Shown here one piece after another: positions 13,001-24,949 of a stretch of DNA of 64,000 nucleotides. This stretch comes from Strigops habroptila. Taxonomy: Eukaryota > Chordata > Aves > Psittaciformes > Psittacidae. The stretch spans positions 9,269,284 to 9,333,283 of the forward strand of contig NC_046358.1 in NCBI RefSeq assembly GCF_004027225.2, in the 5' to 3' direction. Under the pieces are notes generated by a model that saw only the letters and a list, made by a program, of their open reading frames with translations, did not search any database and was not told where the DNA came from. Both the position numbers and the translations under genes were made by a program. Position 1 is the stretch's first letter. Each line of letters starts with the position of its first letter.

Positions 13001-16000
13001 AAAAGAAGAATAATGGTAAATAATGTGCAGACACAGAAAATTCGATTTCCTGGTAAACTGGGACTACTCAAGAAAATTACGACATACCATAATCAAAATT
13101 TACATTGTACGTTTAGGAATAAGGAATGCAGGGCATGCCTACAGAATGGGGATGCATCCTGAAAAACAATAATCCTGGAAAGGACTTAGTCAGCATGGAA
13201 AAGCAGCTCAATCAAGCTTAATGATATGGCAAAAAAAAGCTAATGAGATTGTTGGATGTACTAAGAGACTAATGAATAGCAGCAGGGAAATTACTTCAGC
13301 AGTCTATATGGCACTAGTAAGAAAGACACTGGAATGGTGTGCCTAGTCCTTGAATCCAGCATGCTTAAAACAAAGCTAAAAATTTGGAAAGGGGCCACAA
13401 AGCTATTTAAGAGCTTGGAAAAATGCCTTGAAACAAATGACTTAATGAACTTGATCTGTTTAGCTCATTAAAAAAAGTCAGAAATTATACTGTGTAGCAC
13501 CTCTTAGAGGAGAAAAAGCTGGGTACTATAAAAGACCTTACTCTTTGGGAGAAAAGCATATTAAAAAAAAAATCATTGCTGGAACAAGTCATATTCAGAT
13601 TAGAAATTAGCAATGGTTTAAACAATTGCAAGTTGGTGGATTCTCCACTTTTTACTGTCTTCAGAACAAGCCTAGATGCCTCCAGGAAAGGTTCCCCATA
13701 GTTAAATACCATTTACTGGCTTCAACACAGTTACGATGGGATGAAATTCAATATATGGGGGACCAAAGTGTTTATTCACAGTTTCCTTCTGGCTGTAAGA
13801 TCAATTTTGACATCTTCCTCCTTCTGGTGGTGCTTCTTTTCACCACTTTCCCTGCAGCCTCCTTCCTAATACACAGGACAATTAGAACTTCTTGAATTAA
13901 TTTGTAAGTGGCCTTGAAAAAAACCATATCCCAAACACTAAAAGTCTAATTAAGCTTGAAGTGCTCCTCTGAATATGTTGTCTACAAACAGCAACCTTTC
14001 CAGTGGTAGGTGAACTTTGCTAGTAGGTGAACATGCTATAGACGTTTACTGTTGCAGTACTGAAAACTACAGCCAGTTTAATTCCAGGTACCAAGGGAGG
14101 CTCCATTTTGCTGAATATTTGCCTTACCTGAACTTGGACGACTGTCTGTCTCAAGGTGTTCATCTGTCGTTTTTTCCACATCCAGGCGGAGATCACTTAT
14201 TTGCTTATCTAGCTCTTGTAACTGATTTAATAGGCCAGCATCCCTCCTCCTCAAGCAGTTCTGGAAACAAGACAAAAACCATCAGCTTCATCGGTGGGGC
14301 AGACATGAAGAAGGTCCAAAGATGACCAGCCCTCTCCATCCGAGCATCGTGGAAATACCTTGACAATATCCTTTTATTAAAAAAAAAAAGACGACAAAAC
14401 CAAAACAGAACAAAGCCCTGAAATTCTAGACAAATGCTCTGGATAAATACTTAATTGAAGAATTATGCAGGCACTTCATTGCAGTCTTTTCCAGCCAGTT
14501 CTACATAAGGAGCACGCTCCATAATTTACGAAAACCAACACACTGTGTTGGCAAAGTGCTCCTTTGCAGGACCACAGCTGTAACAACAAAGCTGTATCGT
14601 ATGATATGGTCAAACCAGACCTGAGCATGTGAAATGGGCTACGTGGGTGAAAGGACAGCACTGCCAGTGTAATAGGGGATGTTCACCACCACAGTGATGT
14701 TAGTCAAAGATCACATCTGCTCACACAATGAGACGAAACAGCTCTGCCAACAAGTGCCTGTACTGTGGGAACCGCCTTGTTCTGCTGCACATTACAAGCT
14801 TAGAGTCTGCCATATAGACAGCAAGATTCCCAGGGCTGGGATCACAGCCCATTTATTAGTTTTGCAGTGCAGCAGGAAGGAAGAGTAATTCTTCCTCTTC
14901 ACCCATCATAATTGCATAAAATTACTGAGATGAATTTTAAGGCTATTTCTGAAGGTAATTTGATGACATAAAATAAGCAATAAGAAATGATTCTGTAAGG
15001 CACTCATTAACCCACGGTCAACACAATCAGTTTCCCTGTGTGTATTATAATGTTGCTTATCCATCATCTGTGCAGCTTCATACCCTTTAATTGTTCTGGC
15101 TTTAAGGAAAGTGGGGGAAGCAGGAGGAAGGTTTATCTCTTTTTTTTTTTTATAAGTGCATCATTTGATCAGTGCCCAGCGGTGCTCTGATACGCTCATT
15201 GCAAAGAGTTTTGATGCTCATAACTGGACTGGTTCTAAACCCATTAAATCCAGGACAACCTTCTGCTGCAGTGGGCCAGTCTTCAGGCAAAGGGAAAGCA
15301 AATGCTAATAGTATTAGCAACACTCTTTTAAGATGTGATGGCATTTAACACCATCCTTGGAGAACCAAAGGGGCGATCCCAGGTCTTCTCCCACATTTCT
15401 GGGGGGAGCGGGGAGCTGGCTGGAAGCCAGGCTGGCAGGGGTGGTGGGTTCCAGCGGTAACTCACCGCGCCACCTACTGCCACCAGTGCCCCCTCCTCCT
15501 CCGAGTACCCCATCTGGTTCCAATCTACTATGTCAAGTGCACAAATTAAAGTGCTACCACAAACCCCCGGGTTTTGGGGGGGGGGTTGGGTTGGATCTTT
15601 TTGAGTAATGATTCCCTGGTCCTTCACTACAGCTCTTCGGCACTCACACCCCTTCTCAGCAGAAAAATCTTTTATTCTTATAATTTCGAGGAGGAAATAA
15701 TCCTAAATTAACTAAACCAAACGGCTAACAAGAAAAATAAGAGGGGGAAAAAAAAGGGTGGGGGAGAAATCAGGCAAATCATGCAATCCAACTTCTCCCT
15801 GGGTGAAAGCAAACGCTGAGCCGTGCACAAAGACCACCAGGCACAGCTGTACGCTATTTTCATTGAAAAATGATCTGCCGCTTCATGCCGCCCTCCATCT
15901 CTTCCCACACCAGTTACAAAGCGCGTCCTTCAACAAAAGCATCCCTTATTTTAGGCGGCCGGATCCTGCCCGTGCCGGGGCTCTCGGTGCCTTCTTTCGG

Positions 16001-16743
16001 GGTTGCGACCCAGGAGCTCGCTCCCAACTTCCATTCAAGGACACAGCAGCGCCTCTCTTGCCTTGAATGGAAGTTGGGCCGCCAGCCTGGCTCTGGAAAC
16101 CGAAGGGGAGCTGCGAAGCCACAACCAATACGTCGGCAAAATCCGGCCGCCACCGATTTGCCACCGCTTCGGCCAAGCCCGCGGCTGACCGGTCCTGGGC
16201 AGCGGCTGCTCCCCGCCGCCTCATCTTCACCGTGAGGGCGGGCGGCGGGGACGCGGTGCCGGTGTGACAGCGGCATGTGCACGCACCCCTCGGGGAGCGG
16301 CCCCGGCCCCGGCCCCGCGCGGGTCACACCGCCTGGAGGGGACGGCGACAGGCGCGCCTGCCCCGGCGCCCCGCAGCCCCGGCGCTCCGCAGCCGCCCCC
16401 CGCTCACCAGCTGCCGCCGCAGGAGGAGGATGTTCTCCTCCAGGAACTTCTCCTCCAAGCTGCGCGGCGGCGGCCCCTCGCCCGGCGGCTCCCCGCGCCC
16501 GCCCGGCGCCCCGGGCACCGCGGCCGCCGGCCGCCGCAGCAGGAGGCTCTTCACCAGCAGCTCCTGCCGCTGCCTTAGGTACTCCAGCTCGCCCAGCCCG
16601 GCCAGCGTGGCCTCCAGCCGCTCCCGGGTGCGCTGCCGCTCCGCCTCCGCTTCGCCCTTCTCCCGCCAGCGCGCATCGGGCTCCCGCGGCCCCCCCGCCT
16701 GTCCCGCCGCCGCCGCGGCGGCTGCCGCCGGGCTCGCCTTCAT
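8178..16743 (-). CDS. DACT1: DACT1 (Dapper homolog 1), complete coding span of four exons
   Basis: Dapper/Frodo family adaptor. The family binds Dishevelled and tunes Wnt/beta-catenin and planar cell polarity signalling in cytoplasm and nucleus (established knowledge). Joining 16743-16408, 14260-14128, 12517-12362 and 10036-8178 gives 2484 nt, 827 codons plus stop, with every junction in phase and bounded by GT/AG. Visible features: Ala-rich N-terminus (Ala 6-13); a Leu-rich coiled-coil/zipper at about residues 95-150; a Ser-rich conserved block at about 157-208; a basic segment starting KPKHKR at 660 that could be a nuclear localisation signal; an acidic Ser/Glu stretch at about 728-770; and a C-terminal PDZ ligand ending MTTV. 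The start is the only ATG available at the right place (16743-16741), and it matches the human MK-SP start. Human DACT1 is about 836 residues. DACT2 and DACT3 are less likely because long blocks, including the last 25 residues, match DACT1. Confidence 0.96.
10037..12361 (-). other. DACT1: DACT1 intron 3
   Basis: 2325 nt of AT-rich intronic sequence. The only oddity is a 75-codon plus-strand open frame at 10676-10903 (see findings). Confidence 0.85.
12362..12517 (-). CDS. DACT1: DACT1 coding exon 3 (residues 157-209)
   Basis: The acceptor is CTTTTATAG|GG and the donor is CTGCAG|GTATAG (GT at 12361-12360). At 156 nt it receives one base and passes one base on. It encodes [20 protein letters not shown] and then a Ser/Cys-rich segment ending [18 protein letters not shown]. 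This is the serine-rich block conserved in Dapper proteins. No open frame of notable length covers it, so it was found by splice phase and similarity to human. Confidence 0.94.
12518..14127 (-). other. DACT1: DACT1 intron 2
   Basis: 1610 nt. About half of it (roughly 12950-13770) is a decayed CR1 LINE in the opposite orientation to the gene. The remainder is AT-rich with nothing recognisable. Confidence 0.85.
12950..13770 (+). mobile_element. Ancient, decayed CR1 LINE 3' portion in DACT1 intron 2
   Basis: Recognisable CR1 landmarks in order: a [24 protein letters not shown] segment, a CTCTATATGGCACTAGT-like segment followed by TGGAATGGTGTG (consensus TGGAATACTGTG), AATGCCTTGAAACAAATGAC with AACTTGATCTGTTTAGCTCA, and GTGGATTCTCCACTTTTTAC. 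It is far more diverged than the two copies above and resembles the CR1 subfamilies shared with turtles and crocodilians. It is antisense to DACT1. The ends are approximate. Confidence 0.65.
14128..14260 (-). CDS. DACT1: DACT1 coding exon 2 (residues 113-157)
   Basis: The acceptor is TTGTTTCCAG|AAC and the donor is TTCAG|GTAAGG (GT at 14127-14126). At 133 nt it enters in phase 0 and leaves with one base. It encodes [20 protein letters not shown] followed by the [10 protein letters not shown] block, the second half of the coiled coil used for dimerisation in the family. It is nearly identical to human over its whole length, which makes it the best family marker in the gene. Confidence 0.96.
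14261..16407 (-). other. DACT1: DACT1 intron 1
   Basis: 2147 nt. The proximal part (about 15940-16407) belongs to the CpG island and contains a perfect inverted repeat at 16023-16078. A G10 run sits at about 15576-15585. No convincing exon is seen in it. Confidence 0.85.
16023..16078. repeat. Perfect 18-bp inverted repeat with 20-nt spacer in DACT1 intron 1
   Basis: Left arm cccaacttccattcaagg (16023-16040) and right arm ccttgaatggaagttggg (16061-16078) are exact reverse complements, separated by 16041-16060. It could form an 18-bp stem in DNA or pre-mRNA. It does not extend further on either side. Confidence 0.95.
16408..16743 (-). CDS. DACT1: DACT1 coding exon 1 (residues 1-112)
   Basis: This exon begins [10 protein letters not shown] and continues with the family block [18 protein letters not shown], then [16 protein letters not shown]. 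The donor is CAGCTG|GTGAGC with GT at 16407-16406, and the exon ends in phase 0. The ATG has G at -3. An open frame continues upstream to about 16794 but has no ATG there, so 16743 is the start. The exon is very GC-rich and lies inside the CpG island. The Pro/Gly/Ala-rich linker at residues 72-94 looks lineage-specific compared with human. Confidence 0.94.
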
Positions 16744-19700
16744 CGCAGCGGAGGAGGCGGCCGCCACTGACAGGCCCTGCCCGCGGGGGGCCAAGCGCCG
16801 CCGAGCGCCGCGCTGCCGCCACCGCCACCGGTCGCGAATGGGCCGCGGGGCGCCCGGCTCCCTCCCCGGCTGCCGCCGCGCCCGCCCAGCGCCGCCCCGC
16901 GCCCGCCTTCCTTCCCCTCCCTTCTCTCCCCTCCCCGCCCGCCGGCGGCTCCACGCCCGCGGTCGCCTTCCTCCTCCTTCTCCTCCTCATTCACCCTCCT
17001 CCTTCTCCCACCCCGCGCCTCGTCGTCCCCCGCCGTGCCTGGCGGGGTGCAGGAAGGTGGGGTACACGAGCGTGCTACCCAGTGACCTCTTCGAAAACTC
17101 CAGCCACAACCTCTGGAGCCCCGCACGGCAGTCACTGACCGCCGGCAGCACGCAGAGGTGTCGTGTTGCTTGTACAGCCCGACACGCCCGAAACGGGGGC
17201 ATAAATGTTGGATCTGGGGCGGGGGGGAAATCCCGGCATGAAGGGTGAGAGTGTAAGGAGAGAACAGGGAAAAGTGGAAGCAGAGGAGAACATGGCAGTC
17301 CTTGCACCACGGTGCTGACCGTGGCGTAGGCACAAGGATTAACGTAGCAGCGAGGTGTTGCTTCAAAGCCAGTTTGAGTCGACCAGCCAAAAAAGCCATA
17401 ATGAAGTGAACTTCGTATAGCATGTGCACTAATTGCAGCAAGGGATCTGCAATTAGGCTTTCAATGGGCACGCAGTGGAAAGGACGGAAGGGGGGGAAAT
17501 ACAGATGACAAAGAAATAAAGAAAAATGTTAGTATCAAAATAGAGCAAAAGCTGAGCTGCAGAGATGTTTTGATGGGGGGAGAATGGAAGAGAAAGAAGA
17601 AAGCATTGAGAGAGCCCTTTGCAATATGGGGTTTGTTTGGAAAGATGTCAGTCCACCATACAGCGGCTCTCACTGACATTATGAGCATAATGAAATACTC
17701 TTCCCCATTCTCCCTCTGTTCCTCAGAAGATTATAAGTGTTTGTGGTCCTGAAAGGTCTCAGATGAAATTTGTCTCCCTGCTCCCATGCTTTTTGCAGTA
17801 GACAATACTTTAGAGTATGCCTTACACCTACTTTATCTGTTGTTGGTGTTGGTCCTTGTTCCGAGAACCTGATACAGATCATTATTTCACAGTCTTCCTA
17901 AACCAATGTAAAGTGCTCTCCAAAAAGGAGATCCATTTTCCTCCTGCAGCTTATAACCAGCCCTCAGGCTCCCCCAGACACTGGCCCAAATGTAGATGAG
18001 GCCACACACATCAGCTCAGAGAATGGTCTCATCTAAAGCTAGCTCCATTGCTTTTTGCTTTTGATCTCTTCCCAGTGTTGGTTCACCACATAGTCATGTC
18101 AGCACAGTGCATCTCTGTAGTTTGGATTAGGAGTGCCTTTTTGAACCAACTCTCTAGGTCGTTCCAGTGTACCCTGCTGTGATTCACTTCGCAGAGGATT
18201 TGAGAACAAATTAACTGAATTTATGTGGGGTAAAACAAAAGGAGAAGAAGGGAGCACACCTAAAGCATCCCACATTAGGTCTGTGAGCACAGCTAGTCCA
18301 AAGTAACACCTTTGATATACATACAGCATGGATGGCAGGTCCTCGGCACAGCCACACTGCTCAGTACATCCATGCCTGCTGTGCTGTTCTAGCTGCCGAT
18401 GTAGATGCAGATATATGTCCCAGAAACAGGGAGGGGAGAGAGGCAGCATACGAATAAGCAGCCAAAGAAGGCAGGGACACGTCTTTGGGGAGCAATGTCA
18501 CTCCTGCCAGATTCAAGAGACCATGAAATTGCAGCCACAGAGGGAACTGACAAACACTGAAAGGACAAGTGATGCTCCAAAGGCAAAGAATTGACCGAGG
18601 TTGCTAAGCAAAACTGGAAATAAAACCCAAGTCCCATACTGAACCACTGTCTCCTTACGTATTATATGTATCTGGGCCAATAAAAGGCACAAAAATAGGT
18701 TCAGCTCCTGCCCCACAACCTATGGCCACCCTGTTGACCTAAAAACCTGTTCCAAGTCTTTCTTTCCACAGTGGAGCTTGACACACAGCACCCTTTCAGC
18801 ATGTTTATGCTGAAAGCGGTGTTGCAATGTGGAGTTACTTTCCCAAGCGCGTAACAGCAGCTCTCCAGATATGGAAGCAGAAAGCTCCCACATTTTACTT
18901 CACTCTTTTTAGCCAGATTTTGCGTGTAGCTCCGTGCCTTGTATGCATTTGTACACAAAGCTTCATGCAATATTTATGCAAAGCTATTTCAACTATTTCT
19001 GTGTTGTTGTGCACTGTGCACTGTGCAATGTAGACGTTGCTTCAAAAATAAATTACAGCACTAAATAAAATCTGCATTAATGTTGAGATTTATTTATTTT
19101 GCCATGTACCATTTGATAGATTTTGGTCCAATTCCTCCTTCCCAAGTCACCTCCCCCACTCTGAAGAGCATAAGATGTTGCTCATCTCCTGTACTCCCTG
19201 ATGACATTTCTGTGTTCATCCTTCACAGCGCATCAGTTCCAGGAAGGAAAAGAAACAGAAGAACTGCCAAAACAGTCAACTGCCTACCTCACGTGGAGAG
19301 GAGAAAGCAGCTTTGACTGAAACAGGCTCACTGCGTGCCTAGGATCAGCAAAGAGAAAGGGAAAGGGCATCTGAAGGAACTCAGGTTTAACCCCATAGAT
19401 GAAGCAGTAACAATGTGCCAGAGAAGCAGTAGGAATGAGGAGGGTGGTCAGCATGGGAGAAGATATGCAAGTGAGCAGCCAGCAAGTCATAATTTATGTG
19501 AATAATAGAAGGAAGACAAGGTGTGACCATGAGTGAGGGAGGGCCACAGAAGACTATTCCAGAACCAGGATGCAGCTCAGCACAGTGGTCATGGAGACAA
19601 GGGGAGAGAGAGCCCAGAAAGGCAGGGTTTGAAGGCAGCAGAAAGACCAAAGAGAACGATCACAAAATACAGTGTCTCTAATTTACTCAGGAAGACACTG

Positions 19701-20059
19701 CTCAGAAAACAACAAAATAAAGAGCCCATAAGCAGCAAGAGAAAAAGTCGGGCCGTGGAAAAAGTCAGGTGGTGGAATACAGATGAAAGAACCAGAAGAG
19801 GACAGTAAGGTGAGAATATGGAGAAAAGGTGCTTTTGCTTGGTATCATCTTCAAGTAAAACATATTTTAAGCACAGAAGGAATAAGAGACTAAGACTCAG
19901 TCACACTGCAGTCGATCATCCCAGTGAAAAACTAGTCTGTGAGATAAGAGGGAGGCCCCAGTCTCCAGATTAGCTCTGGACAACCTCTGGAGGCCTTTAT
20001 CTCAGCAAACCAAACATCTCAAAACTCTTAGCAAGGGCTAAGTAATAGGACTCTCACAC

Positions 20060-20063
20060 AAAA

Positions 20064-20106
<43 letters not shown>

Positions 20107-20109
20107 ATA
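20060..20109 (+). repeat. (AAAT)n microsatellite
   Basis: About 12 uninterrupted copies of the tetranucleotide AAAT/AATA. Confidence 0.97.
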
Positions 20110-20494
20110 TCTGAGTCTAAAACCTCTGAGTCTAAGTCTCGTCAATTTCCCTTCTGGCTTGTGGCAACAGCTCTTACACTCCCTTGTAAAGCTATTACTT
20201 CACTGGGGTAATCAGCTGAAATTCTCTAAAAACAAATAATCCCAGATTCCCCATCCTAAACTCAAACATAGAAATTGGAAGGAAGGAGGCAGGGAGTTAT
20301 CTGCAGGGAAAAAGAAGAGACAATGGTTGAGGAGCTCTGTTGCTAGGATGTTATGAGAGGTGTAATTCTGTCTGGTACAGAGGCGGTTATGAAATGGCTC
20401 ATCTTTTATGGTTATCCTGGCTCAACTCTGATGAGTATATTATTAGGTGGTAGAAACACTATGTTCCCTTCACTACTCATTCATAGGGAATAGA

Positions 20495-20545
20495 GAGATG
20501 CTCTCTGCCCCATGGAACTTACAAGATAAGAAACAGCAGGTGACT
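20495..20545. repeat. Ancient dispersed repeat fragment (CTGCCCC-GAACTTACAA type)
   Basis: CTCTCTGCCCCATGGAACTT followed by ACAAGATAAGAAA resembles the CCTGCCCCAAAGAGCTTACAAT part of the same old family. Short and diverged. Confidence 0.35.
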
Positions 20546-23500
20546 GCCACTGGTGATACAAAAAGAGCCCTGAGAAAGTAGTGGTTGGCATGATGGGCAG
20601 GGAATCCAACATACATAGGCAACGGGCAAGAGTTTCTGGCCCCCACCTCACCATTAATTCCCTTCCTACTGGGAGCAAAGCCCTACATCCCAGTCCATAC
20701 GTTTGTTTTTCCCTATCTCAACCCTGCTGATTATTAAATTCACTTTAGGTTAAATGAGACTGATTAACACTTGTTACTTTTCCTGGGTTCATTCCTGACC
20801 AGTCACACCAAAATGATTGCAGGAAATTGCAGAAATTGAGGAACGTTACAATTCTCTGGTTGTAAAATGAAAGCAATTGCTTTCCTTGCTTATTGTAACA
20901 CAGCCCTTCAGAGGCAGGGTGATATGTTATCCCAAACATCCACTTGGGGACTATGCTTAAGACCCACAGCTGTCACTATGCCCCTGATACTTTATTTTAA
21001 TCTATTCTGATGTTAATTTTCTAAGCATTTCTTAATTGCATTGGATAATATAATAGAGTATAAATCTTATCAGCAAATCAGACTGACATTGGTTTTTTGT
21101 TACTGTATTACCATGGTTACATTATTATTACAAGTGAACCTTGTGCTCATTACTAACCACAAACAATTTAGCAAATAACCTAAACTGAAACAAAATATCC
21201 TGGCAGTGTTTCTATCTTTTGTCAAACAAAACCAATTTCTCTGGGTGCTGGGTAACTGCAGCATACCTGTGATGCATTTTACTCTTCTCAGACTTCTTCA
21301 GCCTACATTTATTTCCTTGCGTTTGTACAGCATTGAAATATTTCCATGCTGTCAACAAGACTCGGAGGCCAAATTCCTTACACGTGAAATAGAATCTTTA
21401 ACAAAAATTCACAATATTCAGATGACAAGCACTATCCCAGCCTGTCAAAACATTACCACGTTTATATTGTTATGGCAAGAACTGCCAGTGACTGCTGCAT
21501 TAGGAACCACTGACAACTTGATTAGGTCCCTCAAGGTCCACTTTCCCATTAATCTGATTTGACTGTGGTCTCCCATCGAAAGACACAGTCTCCCTTTCCC
21601 TCACCCTCAGTGCCACTGCCCATGTGCCAGGTGAAGGGACAGATAGATATTTCCTGTGGGGTCACTGCAATGATCTGACTCCCCCAGTCTGATGTACAAG
21701 AGGATAACATGCACTGGAACCAGGGAGGACAGCAATGCTGTCCCTTTCCCTGCTTTTGGCCGTTAGTTTGGGCATTTCCTACATTTGGCTCTTCCTCTGC
21801 TGCAGATCATCATCCCATCAGCTGTGCAGGGACCATGGCTGGAAAACAGATTGCTACCCTGATTTGAGTTAAAAAAAACATAACCTCTTCTTTCCTTTTT
21901 CTTAACCCAGATATTTCAGCAATCCACTTTTAAGTATGAACAGTTTCACTGGCACGCTGAGAAGGCAGAGCTGTACAGGAATAAAGAGACAAGAGCAGGA
22001 AACCCGCTAGCAATAAGCTCCATCCAGGGGAATGTGAAAGGAAGGATAGACTGTTTGAAAAACAAGAAGTCACAGAGGAGGCCATGGAAAAGGATGCAAA
22101 TGACAGCTGCTTGTGAGGAAGCAACATTAGAACTTCTCCAGACATTCCTGTCAGACTGTGAACCATACAAAGACATTCATTTCTTTTTTGCAAGCAGAAG
22201 CTCATCTGTTGAATCAGGAAGAGGAATGACTTTGAATCATTCATTGCTGCCTTAAATGGTGTGGTGCTCCTCAAGGTCATGAAAGACCCACTTCTGCTTA
22301 GCAAAGCAGCCAGAGCAGCACAGAACCACAGGGGGGCTGGTGAGCCCTGAGCCCACCAAGGTATCTTAGTGCTGCTCCAGCAATGCCTACTGCCTGTGGC
22401 AGGTGTCAAACTGGCAAAGGAGACGTCGGACTTGCTTCTAGTCCCTAGATTAGGGAAGACATGCGAGAGAATTGAATGGAAAAGGTGGAAAAGCAAGATC
22501 AGGTCCATTTTTACCTCTCTTTTAAGGATGAGAGGGTCTGATAAGGACAGCATGAGGAGGGGGAACATGGAGTTAAACAAACCAGTGTTGCTCATGATGT
22601 TCACAGCTGACAAGAAGCAGAGCTTGAAGCTACCCCCCTCATTGTTCAACGTAAAGAAACTTTACCAGCATTTTAGCAAATCACCTAATACATCATGTCC
22701 TAATGCTGACTGATGGGAACTGCATTCCCTCCACAGGGAATTCTCCCTTTAGGCCAGGAGTTGTCATATGTAAAGGAAGAAGGCTCAAAAGACCTTGTGG
22801 TTGTATTGGTCTGCTGGGTGGCCCTCAGTGCATCACTTCGCTCTCACAAGCTCACCCTCCCATTTGCGTCTAAGAAAGAACTTAATTTTGCATGTAAGAG
22901 TTCAGCCTAAAATTTTAAGTTTTATCTCCACTCATTGTCTCCCTGCTCGTTTTCCATACTCGGAGGGTTAACCGGAGTGAGTCTCCTTAGCGTATAAAAA
23001 CAACAGGTCAAGGAACCACTAAAAAGAAAACCAAAACAAAAAAGCAACATAAATCTCTTTGCCTGAAATAATTCTCTTTCCACTGTGCTAGGGAGAACAA
23101 ACACACACCTCCTATTGCTGCTTAAAGCACGTGCCTGAAGAAGGAAGGTGTCGCTGGCTCCAGGCTTTGCATCAGTGAGTGCCATAAAACTTGGAAGGTC
23201 AGTTGCGCAGTCATGGAGCCCATGACACATAAACAGCAGGATCTGAATTGGAACAGATAGGGCTCCAGAGGGACTTGCCGTCAGCCTCTGAGCCTTAACC
23301 TAAAACCTGAGCTGAGACACTGCTGCACGTGAAAAGCTGGCTTTGAATTCAGACAAAAACTGACCTGCAATGGTACCTGAATCTCTGTTGTTTTCATTGT
23401 CGCATAATTTTTTTGAGTATTGAGCCTCTTATCAATGTTGGCTAAAGAGGAAATATCACTTTTTAATCTTCTTTAATGAAGACCTCCTTTAATGAAGGCT

Positions 23501-24949
23501 TTGTCCTGGAAGAACACATTTCCTATCAACCCAGGCATCTGCAAGCCTGCAAGAGAAAAGAATGGCATTTCAATTTCCAGAAATTATTGAGCCAAAACTT
23601 TAATCTGAATCTCACAGCTGAACTGTTGATTCAGGGCATGCTGCATCTTTGCATTAACATTTCCTGTATTAGCATCAGATGTGCAGAGAGGAACATTTGT
23701 TTATTTAATTTGTTTATTTAGTAAAATACCCTACAACAGCAAGGCAGCACTGGGGAAGTTATTTTGTTTCAAAAGATGTTGGCATTGCAAATTAAAGCCT
23801 CTTTTTTATATAGTACTGCTAGTCATGGGACAGCACTGACAGCCCTGTCCCAAGAGTGCCTCGGCAGCCAGCCTGTCTGTCCCTCCAGACCTGGGAGAGG
23901 ACACAGGGAGGGAGGGCGGCAGCTGGTTTGTCTGCAGAATCCCACTCCAGTCCTGTGATTTTAAGCTTGTCTTTCCTTGAAAAGGAAACCTAGTTTCTGA
24001 TAACCATTTTGGTGCCTCTGCAATAGGCTGAAATTGTTGCCCAGAACTGTTCCCGCTTTTCAGATTATTACCTCCAAGTGGCTCTCAGATTCCAACTGCT
24101 AGTCTCATGCATAATGTATTTCATTTCAAGCTTTTCATCTGTGCATAAGGTTTCCATCTATTTTCATCCTGGTCTCAGCCAATCTTTCACCTGTAAAGCA
24201 GGAAAAGTTGCTATTTTCCCCACTTCTTTCTGGAGTCTCATCACTCTCAAGCGCTACTTACCATTTCCAGCTCTTGTGAAACCAAACTGCTATTTCAGGG
24301 GATGAGGTTAATATCCATCCTCTTGTTGCAAACTTCCAGGGACACCTCCTCCTTCCCAGCAGCATCTTTACTGGCTGAAAAGTTCGCTGCCTGCAGCAAC
24401 TCTCTGTTCCCTGCTGTTGGTGACAGATCAGGCAGCTGTGTTCCTGTGATCACTCCCTAACCCTCATCATCTGCAGGGAGTCAGCTCATGATCACCCTCT
24501 CCTTTTAATCAAACTGGCTTCAGGGGCTCTTGCAGCAAGGAGAAGCTAGTTACAAGGAGCAGCACAGCAGCTGCCAAAAAAAGGACATCAGAAGGCCTGC
24601 AGTGTGCCTCTTCAGTTGGGCCAGCAAAACAGCATCACACTTTGACATCCCGGTATTGCCATGCTGCCTTAAGATCACTGATGGAAACTGCAGGACAGCT
24701 AAACCTCTCCAGGAGTTGTGCCAGGGTATGTGTTAAATGTCCATAACTCCCCATGCTTCATAATCACCTGGTAGACAGGGACAAGTCATTTAGTTGATTT
24801 GGAATATCAATGAGAGCAGGTTTAGAGGAACAAGCCTTCAAAGCAGGAATGCAGAGCAGTCAAACATCCAGCAGTATCTGGATGCCACTGCTTTTCCAAA
24901 TCCTTTCAGATGCAGCCTAAGGGGTTAGTATTGACTTTAAAAGCCAGAA

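Larger units (their letters stand above)
15940..17060. promoter_or_regulatory. DACT1: CpG island over DACT1 exon 1 and promoter
   Basis: Base composition changes sharply from AT-rich flanks to very GC-rich, CpG-dense sequence running from the start of intron 1 through exon 1 and about 300 bp upstream of the ATG. The several long overlapping open frames here, in all directions, are by-products of high GC (few stop codons) and are not called as genes. No TATA box is evident. The transcription start is probably within about 300 bp above 16743. Confidence 0.85.

Noticed and set aside
15914..17471. Many long open frames (up to 358 codons) on both strands in the CpG island
   Set aside because: Stop-poor frames are expected in CpG-dense DNA. 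Only the 16743-16408 frame matches DACT1 and has splice support; the others are low-complexity Ala/Arg/Gly/Pro translations.
19009..19030. GCACTGT repeated two to three times
   Set aside because: Too short to be more than minor simple sequence.
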